In this document: positions 8,114 through 17,040 of the stretch, piece after piece | How the letters are laid out: every line of letters starts with the position of its first letter | Position numbering within the stretch: position 1 is the first letter of the stretch | Origin: an uncultured Clostridia bacterium | Lineage (GTDB): Bacteria; Bacillota; Clostridia; TANB77; CAG-508 | DNA: 55,476 bases | Direction of reading: 5' to 3' | NCBI GenBank assembly: GCA_947573445.1 | Contig: CANPFR010000011.1 | Span: 1 to 55,476, forward strand | Position numbers and translations under genes: made by a program | Notes under the pieces: generated by a model | The model's input: only the letters and a program-made list of their open reading frames with translations | What the model was told of the DNA's origin: nothing | Databases searched by the model: none

Positions 8114-8344
8114 TTAACCCACAAATTCTATATTCATTTTTTTATGTTCTTTACTAGCTACTGACTTCATTACCGTTCGAATGGATTTTGCCATTTTCCC
8201 TTGTCTGCCTATAATACGTCCCATATCGCCTTGGTTTACTTTTACCTGATATGTGATAATATGATTGACTTCTTTTTCACTAATACACACAGCCTCTTTG
8301 TTATCTACTAATCCTTTGATGATTACTTCTAATAATTCTTTCAT
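8114..8344 (-). CDS. khpA: KH-domain RNA-binding protein KhpA
   Basis: This 76-residue protein is a single type II KH domain, with the GxxG loop seen as GRIIGRQGKMAKSIR. KhpA binds RNA, often with KhpB, and is normally encoded between rpsP and rimM as here. The ATG at 8344 is preferred to upstream starts overlapping rpsP because AGAGGTG lies just before it and it gives the standard family length. Confidence 0.95.
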   Translation of the reverse strand: MKELLEVIIKGLVDNKEAVCISEKEVNHIITYQVKVNQGDMGRIIGRQGKMAKSIRTVMKSVASKEHKKMNIEFVG

Positions 8345-8361
8345 AAACACACCTCTTAAAA

Positions 8362-8598
8362 CTATTTTGTTGCTTTTGCGATTAATGCTTTTACTGTTTC
8401 CGTTGGTTGTGCTCCATTTTTCATCCAAGTTGTTACTTTTTCATGATCTACAACGATTGTAGATGGTTTTGTCATTGGGTCATAAGTTCCAATTTGTTCG
8501 ATGATTTTTCCATCTCTTGGAGATTTTGAATCAGCTACAACAATGTGATAAAAAGGTGCTTTTTTCTTTCCAACTCTTTGTAATCTTATTTTTACCAT
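8362..8598 (-). CDS. rpsP: Ribosomal protein S16
   Basis: The 78-residue product has the S16 signature ([33 protein letters not shown]). It is a 30S assembly protein and the first gene of the operon with khpA, rimM, trmD and rplS. GGGGGTG is the ribosome site before the ATG. Confidence 0.98.
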   Translation of the reverse strand: MVKIRLQRVGKKKAPFYHIVVADSKSPRDGKIIEQIGTYDPMTKPSTIVVDHEKVTTWMKNGAQPTETVKALIAKATK

Positions 8599-8661
8599 TA
8601 TTTCACCCCCTACGTAAATTTTAATTTATCATAAAATTATAATTGAAAATAAATTATAATA

Positions 8662-10030
8662 TTATTTCATATCTTCAAAATCACTCATATCAATTTCATC
8701 TGGATTGATATTCATTTTGCGCATCATATTTTTCATCTTTTTTGGTGATTTTAATTCTTTCATCATTTTTCCGTGTCATTTCAAATGTTTTCATAAATTT
8801 GTTAAGTTGCTGAACCGTTGTGCCACTTCCTTTGGCAATTCTAATACGTCTACTGGCATTTAAAATCTTTGGATTTCGTCTTTCCTCTAAAGTCATTGAA
8901 CAAATCATGGCTTCAATTCTAGCAATTTCTTTATCATCAATTTTAGCATCTGATAAATTACCCATGCCTGGAATCATTTTCAAAATGGACGAAAAAGAAC
9001 CTAATTTTTTCATTTGCCTTAATTGTGCTAGATAATCATCTAAATCAAATTTGTTTTTCTTTAGTGCTTTTTCTAATTTTTCAGCTTCGCTCAAATCAAA
9101 GTTTTCTTCAGCTTTTTCAATAATAGAAAGCACATCTCCCATACCAAGAATACGTGATGCCATTCTTTCTGGATGAAATTCCTCAATATCACTTAACTTC
9201 TCCCCTGTAGCAATGTACTTTATCGGCTTACCTGTAACTTTTTTCACCGATAATGCCGCTCCACCTCTTGTATCACCATCTAATTTGGTTAAGACAATTC
9301 CATCAATCCCAACTTCTGTGTTAAACTTTTCTGCAATATTGACTGCATCTTGACCAATCATGGAATCAACAACTAACAAGATTTCATGCGGTTTGACACT
9401 TTTTTTCACATCTTTTAATTCCTGCATCAGTAACTCATCAATTTGCAAACGTCCTGCTGTATCTAAAATAACAACATCATTCAATTTTGAAATAGCAACT
9501 GACATGGCTTGTTTAGCTATTAAATTAACATCTTTCGATTCCTCGTTAGCATAAACTGGTATATCCAGTTGTTTCCCAACGACTTGTAATTGTTTGATAG
9601 CAGCTGGTCTATATACATCGCAAGCAACCAGCAATGGTTTTTTACCTTGCTTTCGAATAATATTGGCTAATTTTCCAGCTGTTGTCGTTTTACCAGAACC
9701 TTGTAAACCAACTAACATGATAACCGTTGGTGGATTTGGTGTAAAATTTAATTTAGCATCTTCTCCTCCCAGTAACTCAATCAATTCATCTTTTACAATT
9801 TTAATAACTTGTTGTCCTGGTGTCAAGGACTTCAGAACATCCTGTCCTAAGGATTTCTCTTCAATTACTTTAACAAAATCTTTTACAATTTTATAGTTAA
9901 CATCAGCTTCTAACAAAGCAAGTTTTACTTCACGAGTTACCTCTTTTAAGTCATTTTCTGTAATCCTTGACTTTCCTCTAAGCTTTCTTGTTATTTCTTG
10001 TAATCTAGAAGATAATCCTTCAAACGCCAT
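8662..10030 (-). CDS. ffh: Signal recognition particle GTPase Ffh, read through a +1 shift at CGG
   Basis: Ffh binds SRP RNA and targets nascent membrane proteins. The N and G domains (GLQGSGKTTTAGKLA, DTAGRLQ, TKLDGDTRGGA) and most of the M domain (LNASRRIRIAKGSG) read normally to codon 420, CGG at 8771-8773. In zero frame the protein then ends at 8696 with an unfamiliar tail. Skipping the C gives GGA AAA ATG ATG and a Met/Lys-rich tail (MMKELKSPKKMKNMMRKM) typical of Ffh, ending at 8662, 455 residues in all. The break lies after the core signal-peptide and RNA-binding parts. It follows ylxM by 27 nt with a GAAGGA ribosome site. Confidence 0.93.
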
Positions 10031-10057
10031 TTTTCCTTCATCCTTTCGCCTTTGTTT

Positions 10058-10411
10058 TTAAACCAAACAATTCAATTTGTTTTTCACATCCTCGAGAACA
10101 TTTGCAACTTCTGTATCACTGGAATTTTCTGTCAATGTATTGATTTCAGACAAAATGATTGCAATCTGTTCTTCTTGCATTCTATTTTTCTTCATGATTT
10201 TAAGCTTTTCTTCATAATCGAAAAGTCTTCTTTCCCCCTTTTTTAGATTATCTCTAACAGCTTGCCTGGTAATCTTTTCATTTTCTGCAATTTCTGCTAG
10301 TGACAAATCGTTATTGTAGTAGTCATTTAATAAATGATATTGTTTTTGTGTTAATAACTTACCATAAATTTCCAGTAAAATACTTATTTTGATACTATTT
10401 TCTGGTTCCAT
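10058..10411 (-). CDS. ylxM: YlxM-family SRP accessory protein
   Basis: This is a 117-residue UPF0122 helix-turn-helix protein (LSLAEIAENEKITRQAVRDNL) of the kind encoded directly before ffh across Firmicutes. YlxM is reported to bind SRP components in streptococci. The first half resembles sigma-70 region 4; the C-terminal third is helical and acidic. It is the first gene of the ylxM-ffh unit. Confidence 0.93.
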   Translation of the reverse strand: MEPENSIKISILLEIYGKLLTQKQYHLLNDYYNNDLSLAEIAENEKITRQAVRDNLKKGERRLFDYEEKLKIMKKNRMQEEQIAIILSEINTLTENSSDTEVANVLEDVKNKLNCLV

Positions 10412-10442
10412 AACTACTCCTTTGTATGTGTAATGCTATTAT

Positions 10443-10471
10443 ACTTTACACCATTTTTCTAGATTTGTCAA
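10443..10471 (-). promoter_or_regulatory. ylxM-ffh promoter
   Basis: TTGACA (10466-10471) and TAAAGT (10443-10448) with a 17-nt spacer, about 30 nt before the ylxM start. Confidence 0.7.
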
Positions 10472-10496
10472 GTAAAATTCTAAAAAAAACTAAAAA

Positions 10497-10561
10497 TAAA
10501 AGAGACTGTTAAAAACACCAAGTTGTCATGCAATATATTGAGTTTTTACAGCCTCTTTTAT
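10497..10561. terminator. Bidirectional terminator
   Basis: A long interrupted stem (AAAGAG..TGTTAAAAAC with GTTTTTACA..CTCTTT) and T-runs on both sides. On the minus strand it ends the glucosaminidase gene. Confidence 0.75.
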
Positions 10562-10568
10562 TTAATCA

Positions 10569-12890
10569 TTAAATTCCTTTTCTGCCTTCTTTTCTTCCAT
10601 ATCTTAAATAGTGATAATAATATTCGCGATTATTATTTCCAAACGCTCTTTGTAAATCTTGATAATTTCTAGCATAAGCAACACAATCAAAATTAGAACT
10701 GGTTTTTCTTTTCTCTTTTATACCAAATTGCAAGAAATGGATACATGCTGCCTTATAATTAGTTCCAAATGCAGCTTTCAAATCGCTATTTGAGTTTATA
10801 TAAGTTTTAGTATTGAATAAATCACTTGCATCTCTACCTTCTGAAATTCCAAAATTCTTGAAATGTAAATAAATTTGTTTACGATCATTTTTAAACGCAT
10901 TTTTCACATCAGCATTTAAATCTGTATATCTTGTAATGTAAAAGAATAAACTGGTTTGACGATTTTCATTAATACCATTTCGGATAAAATGTTTAAATAA
11001 TTCTTCATGATTTCCTCCATATGCTCTTTGTAAATCATCACTTAACAAACTATAAATCTCTGAACTATACAATAATGACGCTGTTCTTCCTTCTCTGATT
11101 CCATAAGTTAACCAATGTTTCTTCAATTCTTGAGCATTATTTCCAAAAACAGCCCTCAAGTCGCTATTGCATTCTGCATATACGCTTGCATCAAATAAGA
11201 TACTTTCCATCTCAGCTCCCAAATAAGCCAACCTACCTTCTGCTCTTCCATAATTTACATAATGATCAGCCAATTGCACCCCATTAAAACTCGTTAAATC
11301 TGAATAATAATATTTATAGAACTGGCCATCATATTCTGTTGAACTTTTACGATATTCATTACATCCAAAATTGATGAAATGATTACATAGTTCCAGATAA
11401 TTATTTCCATATGCTGCTCTTAAATCACCATACGTTTGAAAATAATATTTTGCATTAAAAACTGGTGAAGCACTTCTTCCTTCTGCCATTCCATAATTTA
11501 CAAAGTGATTAAATAAAGCAGATTCATTATAGCCAAATGCATTTTTCAAATCTTTGTATTGATCTGCATAATATTTAGCATCAAAAATATATCTTGGAAA
11601 ATTATTGGTGATTGATATGTTTCCTGAAGCTGTTCCAGTAATAGCTATTCCCGAACGTGCCACATAACCATAAGTTCCATCTGTGTTAGTAACAATTACA
11701 TCCCAATAATTTCCATCTGCAGAAGGTCTGCTTGCTCTTTCTAACACTTTAATTTTCTCATTTGCATTCAAATAACTAACGATTCGTCCACTATTTGGTG
11801 ATGCTTTTACAGCCAATCGATTCGTTGTAACTGTTGCCTCTTCGTAATTCAATGTACTATTTTGGGTTGTACTTGGCCTACTACATGCTACTGATGGCAT
11901 ATTTTCATATAATGGTATCACAAAAGTATGATTAATACTTGAAATAGTTCCTGAAGTCGTATAGTAACTTTTCAGCAATGTTGCACTTGTTTGCGCTCCC
12001 ATAACATCTTGTTGATATTGATGTGAGAATAAAGAAGGCGTATATATTACATTAAATCTTTGATAATGTAATGTATTTTGTCCTCTTCCAATGTATTGTG
12101 ATTTGTAATATTCTGAACCACCTAAAACTGACTTTTCTACTGAATTCCATCCTTTATTTTGTGCATATTTTAAACCATTTGTAATAACATTAGAAATTCC
12201 ATTTCCATAAGCTCCTACATTAAAAAAGTTGTAATATCCAGTATATTGACCATTATAACCACTACCTGTTGCCAATGGTGAACTTCCTCTTCCTTGCTCA
12301 TTGACAATTTTCGCTAATATGGAATACCCATTTAAATTACATTTTGCACTTGCATTAACAATCGCATTAATCATTGTCGAATTATTAATATAAGAATATG
12401 AAGCATATTTACTATTGATAACAGATGCAATATGATTAGCAGAAACATCTGATGATTCTAGATTTTTAAATTGAAATACACTTGTCTCATCTAATGAATT
12501 TCTTGGATCCATCATATATTTGATGGCATCTATAGAAGCACAATACCAGCCAGTATCATACGTTTTTGAGCCACAAATTGGACAATACCATTTTCCTTTA
12601 TAAGAATTGGATACACTAAATAAATTTTTAGGTGTTCCCCCATGCCCTTGATATTCCATTGTAACAGCCTCTGTCCAATCAATTCCTGTATAATAAACTT
12701 GAAATTTGTAATTTCCATGTTTTTTTTGCAAATTCTGAATTAAACTTTTAACACCTGGATATTTTCCTTCATTGATGCCATTAATATCTGAGCTTAATGT
12801 ACCAGCAAATGAATCATTGGCGAGTATTAACATAGTATATAATAAAATAGCAAAAACAATTGATATTTTTATGAATTTGTTTTTTTTCAT
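10569..12890 (-). CDS. Secreted GH73 beta-N-acetylglucosaminidase with eight C-terminal repeats
   Basis: This is a 773-residue exported cell-wall hydrolase. A signal peptide covers about residues 1-29. The glucosaminidase (GH73/LytG-like) core spans about 165-300 and includes the probable catalytic Glu in IVNEQGRGSSPLATGSG. An unusual Cys cluster (WYCPICG..GWYC) precedes it, near residue 100. An SH3-like domain follows (about 345-415). The last ~340 residues are eight repeats of about 42 residues with the pattern YxxxYxDLxxAFG..L..HFxxYGxxEGR. It should cut septal or lateral peptidoglycan; the repeats may bind wall polymers. It has its own promoter and terminator and an AGGAGGT ribosome site. 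Confidence 0.88.
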   Translation of the reverse strand: MKKNKFIKISIVFAILLYTMLILANDSFAGTLSSDINGINEGKYPGVKSLIQNLQKKHGNYKFQVYYTGIDWTEAVTMEYQGHGGTPKNLFSVSNSYKGKWYCPICGSKTYDTGWYCASIDAIKYMMDPRNSLDETSVFQFKNLESSDVSANHIASVINSKYASYSYINNSTMINAIVNASAKCNLNGYSILAKIVNEQGRGSSPLATGSGYNGQYTGYYNFFNVGAYGNGISNVITNGLKYAQNKGWNSVEKSVLGGSEYYKSQYIGRGQNTLHYQRFNVIYTPSLFSHQYQQDVMGAQTSATLLKSYYTTSGTISSINHTFVIPLYENMPSVACSRPSTTQNSTLNYEEATVTTNRLAVKASPNSGRIVSYLNANEKIKVLERASRPSADGNYWDVIVTNTDGTYGYVARSGIAITGTASGNISITNNFPRYIFDAKYYADQYKDLKNAFGYNESALFNHFVNYGMAEGRSASPVFNAKYYFQTYGDLRAAYGNNYLELCNHFINFGCNEYRKSSTEYDGQFYKYYYSDLTSFNGVQLADHYVNYGRAEGRLAYLGAEMESILFDASVYAECNSDLRAVFGNNAQELKKHWLTYGIREGRTASLLYSSEIYSLLSDDLQRAYGGNHEELFKHFIRNGINENRQTSLFFYITRYTDLNADVKNAFKNDRKQIYLHFKNFGISEGRDASDLFNTKTYINSNSDLKAAFGTNYKAACIHFLQFGIKEKRKTSSNFDCVAYARNYQDLQRAFGNNNREYYYHYLRYGRKEGRKGI
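10572..11590 (-). repeat. Eight diverged ~42-residue repeats in the glucosaminidase
   Basis: Units begin F/Y-D/N-x-x-x-Y, continue with DLxxAF(G)xN, then HFxxYG and end in EGR or EKR plus a short linker. DNA identity between units is low, so this is an old protein repeat. Similar repeats occur in surface proteins of gut Clostridia; their ligand is not known to me. Confidence 0.8.
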
Positions 12891-12923
12891 CCTACTACCT
12901 CCTGAATTAAAGTTTACATTGAA

Positions 12924-12952
12924 ATTATATCTTTATCTTTTCTAAAAGTCAA
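12924..12952 (-). promoter_or_regulatory. Promoter of the glucosaminidase gene
   Basis: TTGACT (12947-12952), 17 nt, TATAAT (12924-12929), about 34 nt before the ATG. It overlaps the zero-frame tail of secF, which supports the earlier secF stop at 13004. Confidence 0.8.
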
Positions 12953-12986
12953 TAAAAAAAATGTCTTTCTTATTAAAATTTTGTCG

Positions 12987-13013
12987 AAAAGAAAACGGCT
13001 TTATTAGCCGTTC
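12987..13013 (-). terminator. Terminator of the secD-secF unit
   Basis: On the minus strand AACGGCT pairs perfectly with AGCCGTT, followed by TTTTCTTTT. The secF CGG codon and the +1-frame stop TAA lie within this hairpin. Confidence 0.85.
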
Positions 13014-13661
13014 CTCAGACATAATTTTGGCAAGTTCTTTCTCACCTTTGTGAATAAAGAAAATAAGTCCTGCTATGGCAATTATCATAAATATATTAAT
13101 CACAGTATCATCCACTGGAATACGTACAATAGAAACTACACTTAAACATATGATTTCTGTCAAAACAATTTTCCATGTAGAATCTATAACAAATTTTATG
13201 GCCTCCATTTTTCTAAAACGTACGAATTCATAAACTGAAACAATAACAAATACAACTAACATTGGAACGATATATGGTTTAATGACATCTCTTATCCTTT
13301 TATTGGATATCGAGTGAATATTCAAATCCTCCACTGTTTTTTGCGTTTCAAACTTTTCATTGATTTTATTGATTAAATTTGTTTTTTCATCATCTGTAAT
13401 AGACTTAATATTAATTTGGAAAGAATCCCCAAACACCTCTAATTCCTTAGCTACATATCTTTTATCTTGAAAAACTTCTCGACAAATTTCATTAATTATC
13501 TTCATATTCACTTCTTTCCCAAGCTTTAGCTCTATACTTTCATGTTTTCCAAATAATAAAGAAACATTCACTCCCTTTAAGCTAACTACGATCAACCCTG
13601 CTATAATCAACAAAATCAATCCTAATATAATTATTTTTTTACTATTTTTATTGCTATCCAT
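13004..13661 (-). CDS. secF: Divergent SecF, ending via a +1 shift at CGG
   Basis: SecF works with SecD to drive late steps of Sec export using the proton gradient. The protein has one N-terminal membrane segment, a periplasmic-type domain and about three later segments, so it is shorter than usual (~300 residues). At codon 218 the frame meets CGG (13008-13010). A +1 shift gives GGC TAA and stops inside the terminator hairpin. In zero frame it runs on through the terminator into the next gene's promoter with a tail of no family character. Without a conserved downstream domain, this is the weakest shift case on protein grounds but strong on gene layout. It starts 6 nt after secD. Confidence 0.75.
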
Positions 13662-13667
13662 TTTTTA

Positions 13668-15176
13668 TCAATCCTTTCTGTTATTTAAAAGTGTTTTCGT
13701 TAATAATAGGTTATACAATCCTTGTAAAAAGATTCCCCAAAATATTACCATACCAATACTATTGATAGCATAATACTGAGTCAGTGTAAAGACAATCGCT
13801 ATTACTATTAATGGAACAATTGTTAAATAAAACTCTTTACAAACTTGTTTGTAAGCTTCTCCATTGTTTGATATTTGGCATTTTTGTAAAAACATTTTCA
13901 AAAATACAACATTTATTCCCATAACAAAAATTAGTGAAATCATAGCATTTATCGTTATTTCAACCTTAGCATAGCGAAGAACAATTGACAATAAGGCAAT
14001 ATAACCAATATTTAAAACCGCTGCTAAAGCTCCTTTTTTCTTGAATTTTATAATCAAAATTAAAGAAATGATAATAATCGCAATAATAACTACTATTTTT
14101 AATGTTTCCAACATAGCTTCTGTAATTGCAGATTTTACAAAATTATCTGTCTCCAATTCATAAGTAACTGGTAAAACCCCTGTATTCAACATATCTGCAA
14201 TTGTTTTGGCAGAATTGTAATCTTCCATGAAATCTTTATGCTCCGTTCTTGCTTGTCCTACTGAAATTTGCAAAATACCATTAGCCATCTCTTCCCCAAA
14301 ATAGGTGGTCATCATGGTTGTATCATCAAATACTATGGAGACATATTTTTTCTCTGTTTCTTTGTCTGTGTCCTCTTCAGTAGTTTCAGTATTTTCTTCT
14401 TTTGGCACTTCTTGTGTTTCCTCTTTTATTTCAATGTATTGATTACTAATTTCCTTTAATTTTTCACTTCCCGCTTTATTAAATTGGATTTGTAAATAAG
14501 TCTGATAGGTTTCATTATTGGAATATACAACAGATGCTTGTTTAATATCTGAATTATCCATTAATACGACACCTGTTTGATAATCAATGATTTGAAATTT
14601 TCCAGGATTTGCAACCAATTGTTCAATTCGTGAAACCTCTTCATTATCACTTGCATTCTCAATAACAATTTTTCCTGTAATATCATCAATTCTGATATGA
14701 TATTCATCAATTCCCTGTTCTTTTAATCTTTTTTGAATTATTTTCTTAGACTGCTCAAAATTTTTCTTATTCATAACATCATCTGGATTTTTCTTAATGG
14801 TTCGTGTTTCTTTGGTATATGGAACCTCGTTTGTATCTGAAGTTTTAGTTTCTTCTGAATTGGTCGTTTCTTCTTGCCCATCACCTTCTGTTGTCTCTTC
14901 ACTTGATGACTTTTCATCATCTTCTGTTATTGCCTTTCCTTCTTTCCAGACCTCACCTTTGATATTTCCTGCTTCATCTACATATACATATTTTTCATCT
15001 TCTTTATTTGAAACAACATAAATTAACTCACGTGCCCCTTTTAAGTCCATTCCATAGGAAACATCTGGTAAGTGATTCTTCCAAATTCCATTTTCCTTCG
15101 TAAAAACGCCAAAAAAGGCAATTATTGATAGCAATATTACAATTAATATCATCACAATCTCTTTTATTTTTTTCAA
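13668..15176 (-). CDS. secD: Divergent SecD
   Basis: This 502-residue protein has an N-terminal membrane helix, the family motif GMDLKGARELIYVV near residue 45 (SecD D1 start), low-complexity Glu/Thr-rich inserts (about 85-125 and 250-275), a second extracytoplasmic domain and a cluster of about five C-terminal helices. It partners SecF, encoded 6 nt downstream. The start is TTG at 15176, supported by AGGAGG eight bases upstream. The acidic inserts are unusual for SecD. Confidence 0.85.
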   Translation of the reverse strand: MKKIKEIVMILIVILLSIIAFFGVFTKENGIWKNHLPDVSYGMDLKGARELIYVVSNKEDEKYVYVDEAGNIKGEVWKEGKAITEDDEKSSSEETTEGDGQEETTNSEETKTSDTNEVPYTKETRTIKKNPDDVMNKKNFEQSKKIIQKRLKEQGIDEYHIRIDDITGKIVIENASDNEEVSRIEQLVANPGKFQIIDYQTGVVLMDNSDIKQASVVYSNNETYQTYLQIQFNKAGSEKLKEISNQYIEIKEETQEVPKEENTETTEEDTDKETEKKYVSIVFDDTTMMTTYFGEEMANGILQISVGQARTEHKDFMEDYNSAKTIADMLNTGVLPVTYELETDNFVKSAITEAMLETLKIVVIIAIIIISLILIIKFKKKGALAAVLNIGYIALLSIVLRYAKVEITINAMISLIFVMGINVVFLKMFLQKCQISNNGEAYKQVCKEFYLTIVPLIVIAIVFTLTQYYAINSIGMVIFWGIFLQGLYNLLLTKTLLNNRKD

Positions 15177-15191
15177 AACAATCTCCTCCTA

Positions 15192-15852
15192 TTACAATAA
15201 ATTTGTATCATTAATAATTAATTCAAACCACAATCCCAAATATTTAGCTGCACGTTTGCTCATCTGGGTACGTTCCATAAATATTTCAAAATAATCAATC
15301 ACTGGACAAATTCTGGTATCAATTTTCAAGTCCAAAATTACTTTCCTTTGTTCTGTATCCACTCTTAACTCTGAATTCGTAACAGCATAATTGACTGCAT
15401 CATGCTTATCAAATATATTTCTATCTTTTTTTGAAACCCTACTTCTATGCACATCAGATTTATCCGCCAAAATTAGGGCTGCAGAAATATCACTCACTGC
15501 TGTTCCTGTATTTTCATCATGATTTCCAATGGCCATCATAACTTCTGTACGATCTGATACCTCCATTCCCATATCTTTCAAAATATGATACGCTAAAATA
15601 GCACCTGAATGAGCATGATCAATTCGATTAACTGAATTTCCAATATCATGAATATAACCAGCTATTTTCGTAAGTTCTATGCGATGTTCATCATAATTTA
15701 ACTGTTGCAAAATATAAGCTGCTCTTTCTGCCACAAGTGTACAATGCCTTCCGAGAATGTTCTGTATATCCCAAAACATCCAATTGTTTTTGAGCATTTT
15801 TCATCAATTCTCTAATTTCAGCATTTTTTACAATATCGTCAAAACTTATCAT
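15192..15852 (-). CDS. HD-domain phosphohydrolase, read through a +1 shift at CGG
   Basis: This is an HD-superfamily metal-dependent hydrolase. In +1 frame it has HDIG (GYIHDIGNSVNRIDHAH) and NHDE motifs; substrate unknown. Translation must begin at the ATG at 15852, which has AAGGAGG upstream, and proceeds through LDVLGYTEHS. Codon 34 is CGG (15751-15753). Zero frame then diverges. Skipping C gives GGA AGG CAT TGT, joining GRHCTLVAERAAYIL, the normal first HD helix. The restored protein has 219 residues. It sits 15 nt upstream of secD. Confidence 0.9.
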
Positions 15853-15945
15853 ATGTCCTCCTTACTTTTTCAGTCTTTTTTATTTTATATTACTTTTTTA
15901 AAAATATCAACTCTTTTTGAAAAATTTATTTTAAATTCTAAATAA

Positions 15946-16000
15946 AATAGAGAGCATAACAATTACTTTTTCCATAAAAATAATTGCTATGCTCTCTATT
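15946..16000 (-). terminator. Terminator of the coiled-coil gene
   Basis: AATAGAGAGCATA (15946-15958) pairs with TATGCTCTCTATT (15988-16000), with further pairing inside (CAATTA/TAATTG). Confidence 0.8.
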
Positions 16001-16032
16001 ATTGGGAAATTCTTGCATTTCGAGAATCAAAA

Positions 16033-16398
16033 TTATGCCTGTTTTCTTTCCAAAGCGGAAACTCTTTTTTCTAAATCTTCAATTCTTTCAAATCTTTCTA
16101 AATTCATTTTTTGATGAAATTGAACATAATCAAAAATAGCATCAATCTTCGCACCATACTCATCTTCCCATAAATATTGACGTTCTGCTGTCTTCTTTTC
16201 TAAAGCATTTATCGTTTCCTTAGTTTCTTGATGTAGATGATTGATATCATTTTTCACTTCTTGACTCAAATCACTTATTTCTTGTTTTAGTTCTTTTTCC
16301 AACTTAAACATATCCTCTCTTGTTTGGTTTAGTCCATCACTTAATTGATTTAATTTTTGATTCATTTCCCCTAACAACATTAATATCTTTTCTTCCAT
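16033..16398 (-). CDS. Coiled-coil protein of unknown function, paralogue of 50916-51404
   Basis: This 121-residue protein is almost entirely heptad coiled coil. Its C-terminus holds a block shared with the paralogue at 50916-51404: EDEYGxKI, then VxFHQKxNLxRFxRIxDLExRV. There is no signal peptide or membrane segment. It is a single-gene unit with its own promoter, a Spo0A-like box upstream, a GGGAGGTG ribosome site and a strong terminator. Function unknown; a small structural or adaptor role is possible. Confidence 0.7.
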   Translation of the reverse strand: MEEKILMLLGEMNQKLNQLSDGLNQTREDMFKLEKELKQEISDLSQEVKNDINHLHQETKETINALEKKTAERQYLWEDEYGAKIDAIFDYVQFHQKMNLERFERIEDLEKRVSALERKQA

Positions 16399-16448
16399 AA
16401 TTTCACCTCCCTTCTCTTTTTTACTTTATCATTAAAGATTATAATTGA

Positions 16449-16502
16449 ATTTTAACACACTTTCCTGGTTTTTACAAGAAAAATATATTTTTTCATTCGA
16501 CA
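16449..16502 (-). promoter_or_regulatory. Promoter of the first coiled-coil gene with Spo0A-like box
   Basis: TTGTAA (16472-16477), 17 nt, TAAAAT (16449-16454). TGTCGAA, the core of a Spo0A box, lies upstream at 16496-16502. The paralogue has the same TGTCGAATGAAAAA stretch before its promoter. Confidence 0.6.
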
Positions 16503-16579
16503 TTTTTCGTCAAAAATAGGAATTGAAAAAATTTATCATTTTTCTCAATTCCTATCTTCTTTTTGAGTTTTAAGTCCAT

Positions 16580-16969
16580 CTATTTCAAATTCACTCCTAA
16601 AATTCCACCAATTGCACCACCTATTATACCAACTACAATCATAATAACTGCATTCATATTTAGCGAAAAATCAAAACTCATGATACTAGATATTAAATAC
16701 AAGATTAACATATAAATAAATCCTAACACACTTCCATGAACAATTCCACTTTTATCAATCCTTTTAGCCACCAAAAATCCCCCAATTAAAATGCTAAAAG
16801 ATGAAATAAAAATCACTGCTGGCATAATCACATTTTCTTTTATATTCGAAAAACTCAGTACAATGGATAACACCAATAACATCACAAGTGATAATATCAT
16901 CGAAATTCCAATTCCTTTTAACATGAGAAGAAATTTATTCACTCCTTCATTTTGATTCAATTCTTCCAT
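16580..16969 (-). CDS. TIGR04086/YrzE-type four-helix membrane protein
   Basis: The 129-residue protein has four hydrophobic segments (about 15-38, 47-66, 77-96 and 108-127), the last Gly-rich (GIIGGAIGGILGV). This layout fits the TIGR04086 family of Firmicutes membrane proteins, usually encoded near tgt and secDF as here. Function unknown. I use the ATG at 16969: the GGAGGG ribosome site lies five bases upstream of it and would be inside the gene if the longer TTG start were used. Confidence 0.75.
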   Translation of the reverse strand: MEELNQNEGVNKFLLMLKGIGISMILSLVMLLVLSIVLSFSNIKENVIMPAVIFISSFSILIGGFLVAKRIDKSGIVHGSVLGFIYMLILYLISSIMSFDFSLNMNAVIMIVVGIIGGAIGGILGVNLK

Positions 16970-17040
16970 ATTTCCCTCCAAAATAAAAAAATCTTCTTAG
17001 AAAATTATACTTCCAAAAAGATTTTTTATTCCTATTATTT

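Noticed and set aside
8766..8770. ffh break explained by an indel in the T5 run
   Set aside because: Possible in isolation, but the adjacent CGG matches six other breaks that have no homopolymer, so the shared CGG explanation is preferred.
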